A DNA stretch of 11,577 nucleotides from CAYXZO01 sp964469505 (GTDB lineage: Bacteria; Fidelibacterota; UBA8477; JABMPR01): the NCBI GenBank assembly GCA_964469505.1, contig CAYXZO010000064.1:1-11577 (forward strand). Reading direction: 5' to 3'. Below are positions 6,178-11,577 of the stretch, piece after piece (the first letter of the stretch is position 1; each line of letters opens with the position of its first letter). The position numbers were made by a program, and so were the translations under genes. The notes below the pieces were generated by a model that saw only the letters and a list, made by a program, of their open reading frames with translations, was not told the origin of the DNA and did no database searches.

Positions 6178-7398
6178 CTAACTTCGGGTGAGCAGCTCCG
6201 ACTCTTTCAAGCCAAACAAAAGCAACCACGACAGCAACAGGAGTCCCACCAGCAATACCAGAGGAAAAGTCATGGAGCCGGTTTGAGCATCTTTTAACGC
6301 ATCCAGCAGAAAAATGAACACAATACCGGCGATTTGTCCCATGAGAAGCAGCAAACCGTTAGTGGTACCCTCAGGGGCCGGATAGCCGATCTCCGCACCA
6401 TACTGAAATCCAACCGGGCCCGCAGCTAACAGGAAAAATCCGAACAACGCGGAAGCGGTATAGACTGCTGTCAGCGATTCGAAGAATGTCAATCCCAGCA
6501 GCCCCACCACAGCACCTCCCACGGCGATGATTAAAAACGGCACCCGTTTCCGGAAGTGATCAGAGAGGGTTGGCAAAACTACCGCTCCCACTACTCCGCC
6601 CAAAATCATCAACCCCCCGCTGGTACCAGCTTGGGTACTGCTGAAACCACGGGGCCGCAGTATATCTTCAATCCAGGTGGTGACTCCATTGAACAACCCC
6701 AAACCCACAAAAAAGACCGCCATCAACAAGAGGAAGGATCGCTTAGTGAGCACCTGTTTCAATCCATCCAACACCAGTGCCCGTTCCTCCTGTTCCGGGG
6801 GACAAGGGGGCGTAGGTGGTTTTTCTTTCATCAACAGGAAGAAAATGAAGCCGGCCACGAGTCCCAGTAACCCATAGATTTGCAACATGCCCTGTAAGCC
6901 CTCTTTGGCAGTAAGGTAGGGTGTAGCCCAGAGCCCCAGCATGATTCCCAGATAAATAGCCAGAGTACCCAACCCAGCGGCGGTGGCTCTTTCGCGCAAG
7001 GGAAACCACCGAGCCGCCAGGGTAGTCAAGGCATTTAATATCAGCGGTTGACCAATGGCAATTCCCACCTGGGCCACCATCACCCAGCCGTAGCGGGGTC
7101 CTGCATAACCCCGCAAAACGCCAAACAGGGAGGTAAACAGTACCCCTAAGCCCACTGCCTTTTTCAGGCCGGCATTATCAATGAACCAGGAAGCCGGTAA
7201 GGCCACCAGAATGTACACAATCATGAAACTCATGGAGAGTAACCCGATAGACAAGTCTGAAACCGCGAAGTACCGCGCCGAATCACTGGTCACAGCAGCA
7301 AAGGTGATCCACATAAGCTGATTGACAGCGGTAACCAACATGTATGCTACCAGCACTACCCAACGGTACGGATAAACGCGAAAGCCTTGTTCTTCCAT
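6178..7398 (-). CDS. Major facilitator superfamily transporter, FLVCR/DIRC2-like
   Basis: Inner-membrane secondary transporter of the major facilitator superfamily, substrate unknown. The 406-residue product has about 12 hydrophobic helices in two halves, separated by a charged, proline-rich cytoplasmic loop near residues 190-210 (KEKPPTPPCPPEQEE). The opening YRWVVLVAYMLVTAVNQLMW, the ARWFPLRERATAAGLGT stretch after helix 4 and NGLLLLMGQ in the second half resemble the FLVCR/DIRC2 group, whose animal members carry choline or heme-related compounds. That is family resemblance, not proof of substrate. The ATG at 7398 follows AAGGGG at 5 bases, a good ribosome binding site. It is divergent from the membrane protein/lipoprotein pair and shares with it an intergenic region carrying a perfect palindrome. 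A heptamer run begins directly after its stop. Confidence 0.85.
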   Translation of the reverse strand: MEEQGFRVYPYRWVVLVAYMLVTAVNQLMWITFAAVTSDSARYFAVSDLSIGLLSMSFMIVYILVALPASWFIDNAGLKKAVGLGVLFTSLFGVLRGYAGPRYGWVMVAQVGIAIGQPLILNALTTLAARWFPLRERATAAGLGTLAIYLGIMLGLWATPYLTAKEGLQGMLQIYGLLGLVAGFIFFLLMKEKPPTPPCPPEQEERALVLDGLKQVLTKRSFLLLMAVFFVGLGLFNGVTTWIEDILRPRGFSSTQAGTSGGLMILGGVVGAVVLPTLSDHFRKRVPFLIIAVGGAVVGLLGLTFFESLTAVYTASALFGFFLLAAGPVGFQYGAEIGYPAPEGTTNGLLLLMGQIAGIVFIFLLDALKDAQTGSMTFPLVLLVGLLLLSWLLLFGLKESELLTRS

Positions 7399-7466
7399 GA
7401 TAGCCCCTTTCTGTTAGGCGATCAGGTCCATTTGACGCCTGGTAATCGGGCCCGGTCGCGACTGTG

Positions 7467-7486
7467 ATTTATGGATCGACATAAAT
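7467..7486. promoter_or_regulatory. Perfect palindrome, candidate operator between divergent genes
   Basis: ATTTATG-GATCGA-CATAAAT: two perfect 7-base arms around a 6-base spacer. It lies 69-88 bases upstream of the MFS ATG and about 80-100 bases upstream of the membrane protein start. Its size and position are typical of a binding site for a dimeric HTH regulator. No regulator gene is adjacent, so the partner is unknown. Confidence 0.5.
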
Positions 7487-7554
7487 TGCAATCGCTACTG
7501 ATTTACCAAAGAACTAAGTCAGCGAAAAGCGTGGTTTGGGGGGCACGCCCTGCG

Positions 7555-7560
7555 TATATT
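7555..7560 (+). promoter_or_regulatory. Possible -10 box for the membrane protein/lipoprotein pair
   Basis: TATATT lies 7 bases before the ATG at 7568. If it is the -10 element, transcription would begin at or next to the ATG, giving a leaderless mRNA. That would agree with the absence of a Shine-Dalgarno at the proper distance. No good -35 box is visible 16-18 bases upstream. Confidence 0.35.
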
Positions 7561-7567
7561 GCGGCCA

Positions 7568-7951
7568 ATGACGGCAAGACTGCGGTGTTTTTCACCTTTC
7601 CACGCACTACTTGCGAGCCTGCTGGTATCACTAGCAATAGGGTTCATTGCTTTTGATTACAAGAACATCGAAGCCCGCGACCGTCAGATTTTCCTTATGT
7701 TCTATCTGGTTTTGTTGGCGGCAGCCTGGCTTTATCGCTTCGGTCGGGCCGGCTTGAGCGAGCGAACTCAAATTCTACTGCAATTTGCCTTCATGCTCCT
7801 GGGTAGTATGCTGTGTCTGATAGCTCTGGTCGGCCTGTTTCGGGGAGACTGGCGAGCCTCCCTGTTGATGCTAGCCATGCTGGGGTTGCCGGGTGTGTCG
7901 CTGCTATGGGCTGGTCGGAAAATGTTTTCCACTATGCAAAAAGGGACTTAA
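7568..7951 (+). CDS. Small polytopic membrane protein of unknown function
   Basis: I do not recognise this 127-residue protein. It has about four hydrophobic segments: LLASLLVSLAIGFIAF, IFLMFYLVLLAAAWLY, a long one around ILLQFAFMLLGSMLC, and LLMLAMLGLPGVSLLW. The linkers are short, and the C-terminus is positively charged (GRKMFSTMQKGT). The ATG at 7568 is chosen; a TTG at 7559 is in frame but would overlap the likely -10 box, and neither has a good Shine-Dalgarno. Its stop overlaps the start of the lipoprotein gene (TAATG), which implies translational coupling and a shared job in the envelope. No catalytic motif is seen, so it could be an accessory or anchor protein for the lipoprotein; that is inference. 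Confidence 0.65.
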   Translation: MTARLRCFSPFHALLASLLVSLAIGFIAFDYKNIEARDRQIFLMFYLVLLAAAWLYRFGRAGLSERTQILLQFAFMLLGSMLCLIALVGLFRGDWRASLLMLAMLGLPGVSLLWAGRKMFSTMQKGT

Positions 7952-8787
7952 TGCTAATCCATAGTCGGTTACGTACTCTCACATTTACGCTGGGATTACT
8001 GCTGCTGGGATGCGCCCAACGGGGGGCTGATCCACCACAGAAGCTGATTGCCTCTAAGTCAGCGGCGCTAGGGTATCAGCCTGTAACTTCGGCTACCCTG
8101 TTGGTAGAGGAGCTACCCGCCGGGGTAGAAGTAAAACAATCAGGCGCCCTGCTCATGGCCCAACCTCCGGGCTGGATTCGTATTTTAGCTGACAGCACCA
8201 GAAACGATAGCATCCTGGTAATTGCGCTGCACGGATATGCTTCGCGGGGGTATGAATGGGTAACGTCCGTTACGGGGCTGGCCGAACGTTACGGCTGGTG
8301 CTATTTCTACCGTTACAACTGGAAACTGTGCCCCGACCAGGTGGCGGAATTATTAGGGGAAGATCTGGAACAGCTGGTAACTCTCCTGCCGGTTAAACGG
8401 GTGGTTCTCTTTGCCCATTCCTACGGCGGAGTGGTGGCCGTTCTGGCAGCCCAGTGGCTACACCTGCAACTACCCATCGAGATCCACCTCATCGCAACCC
8501 CGCTGGCGGGTTATCCCAAGCTCTTCGATCATTGTCCAAAACTGGCCAGGGACTCGCGCAACCGTCTTACATATCCTCCGCCACCCCCCAACGTTTCTTT
8601 CATCCAGTGGCGTACACGTAAACAGCAGGATGGTGCCTTTCGTCAATTGGACTTTGATCCTCAACAAGTGGAGCTCCCGGGGAGTGAGGTGATTCTTTTA
8701 CCTGAAACCATGGATGGTCATCGCCTGGGGCACAATTGGTCCGTAACCTGGGTAGTGGATTCCTACCTGGGACGACCCCACAATTGA
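7951..8787 (+). CDS. Lipoprotein with alpha/beta-hydrolase fold
   Basis: A 278-residue lipid-anchored protein. The N-terminus is a lipoprotein signal, with the lipobox LLGC ending at Cys21. The mature part looks like an alpha/beta-hydrolase: ALHGYASRGYEW (92-103) matches the HG oxyanion strand, FAHSYGG (154-160) is the nucleophile elbow with Ser157 (an AxSxG form rather than GxSxG), and ATPLAGYPK may end the next strand. The last His of the triad could be His257 or His261. A lipase, esterase or acyltransferase acting in the periplasm or at the outer membrane is plausible; substrate is unknown. The start at 7951 is chosen over the upstream in-frame ATG at 7813 because the signal peptide begins there, AAGGGA precedes it at about 6 bases, and it overlaps the previous stop. 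PPPPP near residue 210 is probably a flexible loop. Confidence 0.78.
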   Translation: MLIHSRLRTLTFTLGLLLLGCAQRGADPPQKLIASKSAALGYQPVTSATLLVEELPAGVEVKQSGALLMAQPPGWIRILADSTRNDSILVIALHGYASRGYEWVTSVTGLAERYGWCYFYRYNWKLCPDQVAELLGEDLEQLVTLLPVKRVVLFAHSYGGVVAVLAAQWLHLQLPIEIHLIATPLAGYPKLFDHCPKLARDSRNRLTYPPPPPNVSFIQWRTRKQQDGAFRQLDFDPQQVELPGSEVILLPETMDGHRLGHNWSVTWVVDSYLGRPHN

Positions 8788-8803
8788 TCAGCGGTGGTGA
8801 CAG

Positions 8804-8832
8804 TTGCGTAAATCGCGATAAAACCTTAGCTT
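8804..8832 (+). promoter_or_regulatory. Weak candidate promoter for the exported 176-residue protein
   Basis: TTGCGT (8804-8809) and TAGCTT (8827-8832) are 17 bases apart, about 47 bases before the ATG at 8879. The -10 is poor. The gene may instead be transcribed from the lipoprotein gene 91 bases upstream. Confidence 0.2.
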
Positions 8833-8878
8833 ACCTGAAAGGATGTCCAAATCGGGTCGAAAGAGAGGAGCGCAGATC

Positions 8879-9409
8879 ATGATTTATAAAAACTGGATGA
8901 AGATGGGCGGACTATTGGTGGCTCTTACCCTAACGGCGCAGAGTCCTGGAACCTACTGGGGCCTGAACTGGAAGATGACTCCCGGTGAGGTGGATGCCGT
9001 TCTGGCACCTAAAGCAAAAGCCAAAAAAGCCGCAACTAAATACAACTATGATTTACAACGGCAACTGGTGGGTACTTCTTACCTCATTCAACGTAAGGGA
9101 ATCGAAAAAATCTACACCTGGTTTCATCAACAGGATGGTAAACCCATCGCGCTCCAATCGCTGGAAATAATCTACCGCTTCGATTATCCTTATGAGGCTT
9201 CCCGTTTTCAACAGGCTTATGAGAAGAAATATAAACATACTTTTAAGCGCCCCCCGGAACAGTACGTCGCTAGCGATAGTACCCAGGTTCGGTTGACCAT
9301 CGTTCAGCAACCCGAACCGGGGCATCCCGGTCGGACCTATTTCAAGGTCACTTTAATCAGCCCGCTGAAATACTCCACTCCAGAAAAGCCGTTGGACGTT
9401 CTTTTTTAA
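8879..9409 (+). CDS. Exported protein of unknown function
   Basis: I do not recognise this 176-residue protein. It has a Sec-type signal peptide (basic start MIYKNWMK, hydrophobic GGLLVALTLT, likely cleavage near AQS at 20-22). Next comes YWGLNWKMTPGEVDAVL; WGLxWxMTxxEV openings are common in small exported bacterial proteins of unknown function. A Lys/Ala-rich stretch follows (KAKAKKAATK), then a probable beta-rich body with many aromatic residues. The ATG at 8879 is chosen over the in-frame ATG at 8843 because AGAGAGGAG (8862-8870) sits 8 bases before it and the signal peptide begins there. It is the last gene before a bidirectional terminator and may be in one transcript with the lipoprotein. 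It is probably periplasmic; no catalytic or metal motif is seen. Confidence 0.7.
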   Translation: MIYKNWMKMGGLLVALTLTAQSPGTYWGLNWKMTPGEVDAVLAPKAKAKKAATKYNYDLQRQLVGTSYLIQRKGIEKIYTWFHQQDGKPIALQSLEIIYRFDYPYEASRFQQAYEKKYKHTFKRPPEQYVASDSTQVRLTIVQQPEPGHPGRTYFKVTLISPLKYSTPEKPLDVLF

Positions 9410-9433
9410 GAATTTCCCAAAATCGAAATTAAA

Positions 9434-9472
9434 AAGCCCCGTAGGCCGCTTACACCCACGGGGCTTGTTTTT
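9434..9472. terminator. Bidirectional intrinsic terminator between convergent genes
   Basis: AAGCCCCGT (9434-9442) pairs perfectly with ACGGGGCTT (9458-9466), extended by GG/CC after one mismatch. An A-run precedes it and TGTTTTTTT follows, so it works on both strands. It lies between the + gene ending at 9409 and trpB2 ending at 9487, and should stop both transcripts. Confidence 0.9.
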
Positions 9473-9486
9473 TTCTCAAACGGGAA

Positions 9487-10845
9487 TCAGTTGACGGTGG
9501 GTAATTCCGCTGTTTCAGCCAGTCGGGCTTCCAGCTCCTCAGTAGCCAGGGCATAATCTTCCAGCTTACCGGCAAAGTAGCTATCGTAGGCACTCATATC
9601 GAAATACCCATGACCACTGAGGTTGAATAGAATCACCCGTTCTTCCCCAGCTTCTTTGGCCTCTTGGGCTGCCTTAACGGTCCCCAGAATGGCATGGGCC
9701 GATTCCGGAGCGGGAACGATGCCCTCGGTGCGGGCAAACTGGACGGCAGCGGCAAAGACTTCCTTCTGGTGATACGCCAGTGGTTTCACCAGGCCCAACC
9801 GAACCAGATGACTTACCAGGGGGGCCATTCCGTGGTAGCGTAATCCCCCGGCGTGAATCCCCGGCGGCATGAAACTATGCCCCAAGGTATGCATGGGCAT
9901 CAGGGGGGTCATCGAGGCCGTGTCACCAAAATCGTAGCCGTATTTGCCTCGGGTCAGAGTGGGGCAAGCCGCCGGCTCGATGGCCCGAAAGTCGATGTCG
10001 GCACCGTGGATCTTGTCCCGCATGAAAGGAAAAGCCAGACCGGCGAAGTTGCTGCCCCCACCCACACAACCTATGATCAGGTCGGGCTTTTCCCCGACCT
10101 TGGCTAACTGCAATTGCGCTTCCAGGCCGATGATGGTCTGGTGTAACAAAACGTGATTCAATACACTCCCCAGCGAATATTTAGTGTCTTCCCGCTGAAC
10201 GGCGTCTTCGATGGCTTCCGAAATGGCTATTCCAAGGGAGCCGGGACTGTCCGCATTCTCAGCCAACACTTTACGCCCGAATTCCGTGTCCTGGCTAGGA
10301 CTGGGTACTACTTTAGCCCCCCAGGTCTCCATGAGAGACTTGCGATAGGGTTTCTGGTAATAGCTGACTTTCACCATGTAAACTTTCACTTCCAGGCCAA
10401 AAGCCTGTCCCGCCAGGGCTAAAGCGCTGCCCCACTGGCCGGCACCGGTTTCCGTCGTCAAGCGTTTAACTCCTTCCTGTCGGTTGTAGTACGCCTGAGC
10501 GACGGAAGTATTCGGCTTATGGCTCCCCGCTGGACTGGTGCCTTCGTATTTGTAGTAGATCCGGGCCGGCGTCTTCAGGACCGTCTCCAACCCTTTGGCT
10601 CTGATTAAAGGCGTCGGCCGCCAAAGAGCATAAATCTCTCTCACCGGATCGGGAATTGGAATTTCCGAGTCTTGACTCATTTCCTGTTCAATCAAGGTCA
10701 TGGGAAATAGAGGCGCCAGATCATCGGGCCCCAAAGGTTCGCGAGTGTCGGGCCGCAAAGGGGGTGGAGGGAGACTGGGCAGATCCGCGGCTAGATTATA
10801 CCAATATTTGGGAATGTCACTTTCACTTAAAAATATCTTTCGCAT
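9487..10845 (-). CDS. trpB: Tryptophan synthase beta chain-like PLP enzyme, TrpB2 type
   Basis: Cytosolic pyridoxal-phosphate enzyme that joins indole and serine into tryptophan. The 452-residue product is longer than classical TrpB (about 400) and opens with the extended N-terminus typical of TrpB2 (MRKIFLSESDIPKYWYNL). Active-site landmarks are GSHKPN with PLP-lysine Lys110, ETGAGQWG (132-139), GGGSN (262-266, phosphate binding), Glu381 in APESAHA, and SGHG (410-413). TrpB2 proteins generally work without a partner TrpA, and no trpA, trpC or trpD is in view; salvage of free indole is a plausible role. The start is the ATG at 10845, with GGAAG about 11-15 bases upstream. It lies 38 bases after the trpR stop and is almost certainly in the same operon. 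The gene ends at the bidirectional terminator. Other amino acid substrates cannot be excluded for a TrpB2. Confidence 0.93.
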   Translation of the reverse strand: MRKIFLSESDIPKYWYNLAADLPSLPPPPLRPDTREPLGPDDLAPLFPMTLIEQEMSQDSEIPIPDPVREIYALWRPTPLIRAKGLETVLKTPARIYYKYEGTSPAGSHKPNTSVAQAYYNRQEGVKRLTTETGAGQWGSALALAGQAFGLEVKVYMVKVSYYQKPYRKSLMETWGAKVVPSPSQDTEFGRKVLAENADSPGSLGIAISEAIEDAVQREDTKYSLGSVLNHVLLHQTIIGLEAQLQLAKVGEKPDLIIGCVGGGSNFAGLAFPFMRDKIHGADIDFRAIEPAACPTLTRGKYGYDFGDTASMTPLMPMHTLGHSFMPPGIHAGGLRYHGMAPLVSHLVRLGLVKPLAYHQKEVFAAAVQFARTEGIVPAPESAHAILGTVKAAQEAKEAGEERVILFNLSGHGYFDMSAYDSYFAGKLEDYALATEELEARLAETAELPTVN

Positions 10846-10883
10846 TTACTTCAATCTTCCTTTCGTGCTTAGCGGTTCGAAGC

Positions 10884-11171
10884 TCAGGACTGCATCTTCC
10901 GTAGGAGTTCCAGCGCCTGGCGGAAGCCACCGTGGCCATATTTCCATTCCCGGGCCCCCCGGGATACTTTGCCGATGCTCAATCCCAGACGCTGGGCTAT
11001 TTCACGTTGAGGGACGCCATCGGCGAGCAGCTTGATCAGTTCCCATCGGGAGCATATCTCCTCCAATTCTTGCGGGGTTAACAAATCGCGTAGAAAAGCC
11101 TCCAGCAGCTGAGGCTCATCCATATGAGCCAGGAGGTTGATAAGTTCGGTTAGATTGTTCTTCTGTTTCAT
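10884..11171 (-). CDS. trpR: TrpR-family transcriptional repressor
   Basis: Small all-helical DNA-binding protein of the Trp repressor family, expected to bind L-tryptophan and control the operon with trpB2. The 95-residue product fits E. coli TrpR (108) and the related YerC family. Lining up LTPQELEEICSRWELIKLL with E. coli LTPDEREALGTRVRIVEEL retains Thr44 (here Thr32) and Arg54 (Arg42). KVSRG keeps Arg84 (Arg71). The first two and Arg84 are tryptophan contacts in E. coli, so co-repressor binding is plausible; the Ser88 position appears to be Glu75. The HTH is QREIAQRLGLSIGKVSRGAR (about 55-74). The KYGHGGF tail recalls YerC-like proteins, so YerC-type function is the alternative. The ATG at 11171 is preferred to 11192 because a predicted -10 box lies between them. 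Confidence 0.88.
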   Translation of the reverse strand: MKQKNNLTELINLLAHMDEPQLLEAFLRDLLTPQELEEICSRWELIKLLADGVPQREIAQRLGLSIGKVSRGAREWKYGHGGFRQALELLRKMQS

Positions 11172-11185
11172 TGTAGCGATACAAT
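11170..11185. promoter_or_regulatory. Palindrome over trpR start and -10 box, candidate autoregulatory operator
   Basis: ATTGTA-GCGA-TACAAT: perfect 6-base arms around a 4-base spacer. It covers the predicted -10 box and touches the first bases of the trpR ATG, an ideal position for autorepression. It does not match the E. coli trp operator. Confidence 0.55.
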
Positions 11186-11208
11186 AGAACATTTTATCGC
11201 CCGGGCAA
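11181..11208 (-). promoter_or_regulatory. Predicted promoter of the trpR-trpB2 operon
   Basis: On the minus strand, -35 TTGCCC (11203-11208) and -10 TATTGT (11181-11186) are 16 bases apart. The predicted transcription start lies 0-3 bases before the ATG at 11171, implying a leaderless or nearly leaderless mRNA. No Shine-Dalgarno precedes that ATG. Confidence 0.45.
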
Positions 11209-11577
11209 GAATTTTTTGTGAATATGACTTAGATAACTGAATCATCTTAATACTGAGTACCTGAAGTGGAGTTTTTTTATGCTTTATTTTGTTTTTTTGA
11301 GAAAGGTACTCCCATGACGAGTTATAACGCCCCACGCCGCTCCAGGTGACGATGGAGGAGCGTAGGAGCTGGAAAAAGGTTTCTCGCAAAGGTCGCTAAG
11401 TGCGCAAAGGAGATATATGGAAGGGTCGCCATGCCTTGTTAGACATCAGCTCAACCAATGGTGCAATGCTGTTAACTACTTTTTTTGAAACCCTTTTTCC
11501 CGCTCAGCGCCCTTGGCGGCTGCTGCGTCCTTGGCGAGAGCCGATTGGGCGCATCGCCATACCCTATTTACCCTATA
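11193..11577. other. Gene-free right edge of the window
   Basis: No credible gene is seen; the minus-strand frame at 11168-11389 overlaps the trpR start and promoter and is rejected. The stretch holds the -35 of the trpR promoter, an A/T-rich part with T-runs (11271-11300), a GC-rich part that looks repeat-derived (11325-11370), and an inverted-repeat element (11382-11539). The window ends with ACCCTAT occurring twice. Confidence 0.65.
11382..11539. mobile_element. MITE-like element with imperfect inverted ends
   Basis: The left end (11382-11410) and the complement of the right end (11511-11539) match at 20 of 29 positions, and 13 of the outer 15 (TCTCGCAAAGGTCGC against TCTCGCCAAGGACGC). 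Each arm contains two CGCNAAGG units at the same spacing. The 158-base element has no open frame of note. CGCAAAGG-type repeats are common between genes in environmental bacteria; calling this a non-autonomous mobile element is inference, and no clear target duplication flanks it. Confidence 0.5.

Noticed and set aside
11251..11259. TACTGAGTA as an E. coli-like trp operator half-site pair
   Set aside because: The palindrome is only 9 bases, lies about 80 bases upstream of trpR, and lacks the rest of the operator consensus.
11168..11389. 73-codon minus-strand open frame upstream of trpR
   Set aside because: It overlaps the trpR start and promoter, has low-complexity composition from A/T-rich DNA and no homology that I recognise.

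Overview
The window looks like chromosome of a Gram-negative-type bacterium: there is a lipobox lipoprotein and there are Sec-type signal peptides. Base composition is close to balanced by eye. The short MetF resembles the form seen in Bacteroidota and related phyla of the FCB group. Together with many intergenic short repeats and a TrpR next to a TrpB2, this suggests an uncultured FCB-like lineage. The taxonomic guess is inference; there is no rRNA or marker gene in the window to settle it. I see no phage genes, transposase, CRISPR array or tRNA.

Layout, left to right. metF (minus, 69-1025) is followed by a 543-base gene-free stretch packed with hairpins and a heptanucleotide array. A large CPA-type cation/proton antiporter with a C-terminal TrkA-like regulatory part (minus, 1569-3476) is divergent from a probably exported GH13 debranching-type glucosidase (plus, 3664-5688). 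Then comes a 489-base gene-free stretch with hairpin repeats, a second heptamer array and an octamer array. It leads to an MFS transporter resembling the FLVCR/DIRC2 group (minus, 6178-7398). Divergent from that transporter is a plus-strand envelope cluster: a small polytopic membrane protein (7568-7951) overlapping a lipoprotein alpha/beta-hydrolase (7951-8787), then an exported 176-residue protein of unknown function (8879-9409). A clear bidirectional intrinsic terminator separates this cluster from a convergent trpR-trpB2 bicistron (minus, 11171 down to 9487). The last 385 bases hold no gene but contain the trpR promoter/operator region and a MITE-like element with imperfect inverted ends.

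How the genes relate. The trpR-trpB2 pair is the most coherent functional unit: a TrpR-family repressor with the Trp-contact arginines retained, a palindrome over its own predicted -10 box, and a tryptophan synthase beta-type enzyme 38 bases downstream. The membrane protein/lipoprotein pair is translationally coupled (stop and start overlap as TAATG) and is probably an envelope module. The other genes are solitary housekeeping or transport functions.

I did not find a convincing novel defence or mobile system. The points most worth a second look are the trpR-trpB2 control region, the heptamer arrays that begin exactly at the stop codons of two genes, the perfect palindrome between the MFS gene and the envelope cluster, and the inverted-repeat element at the right edge.
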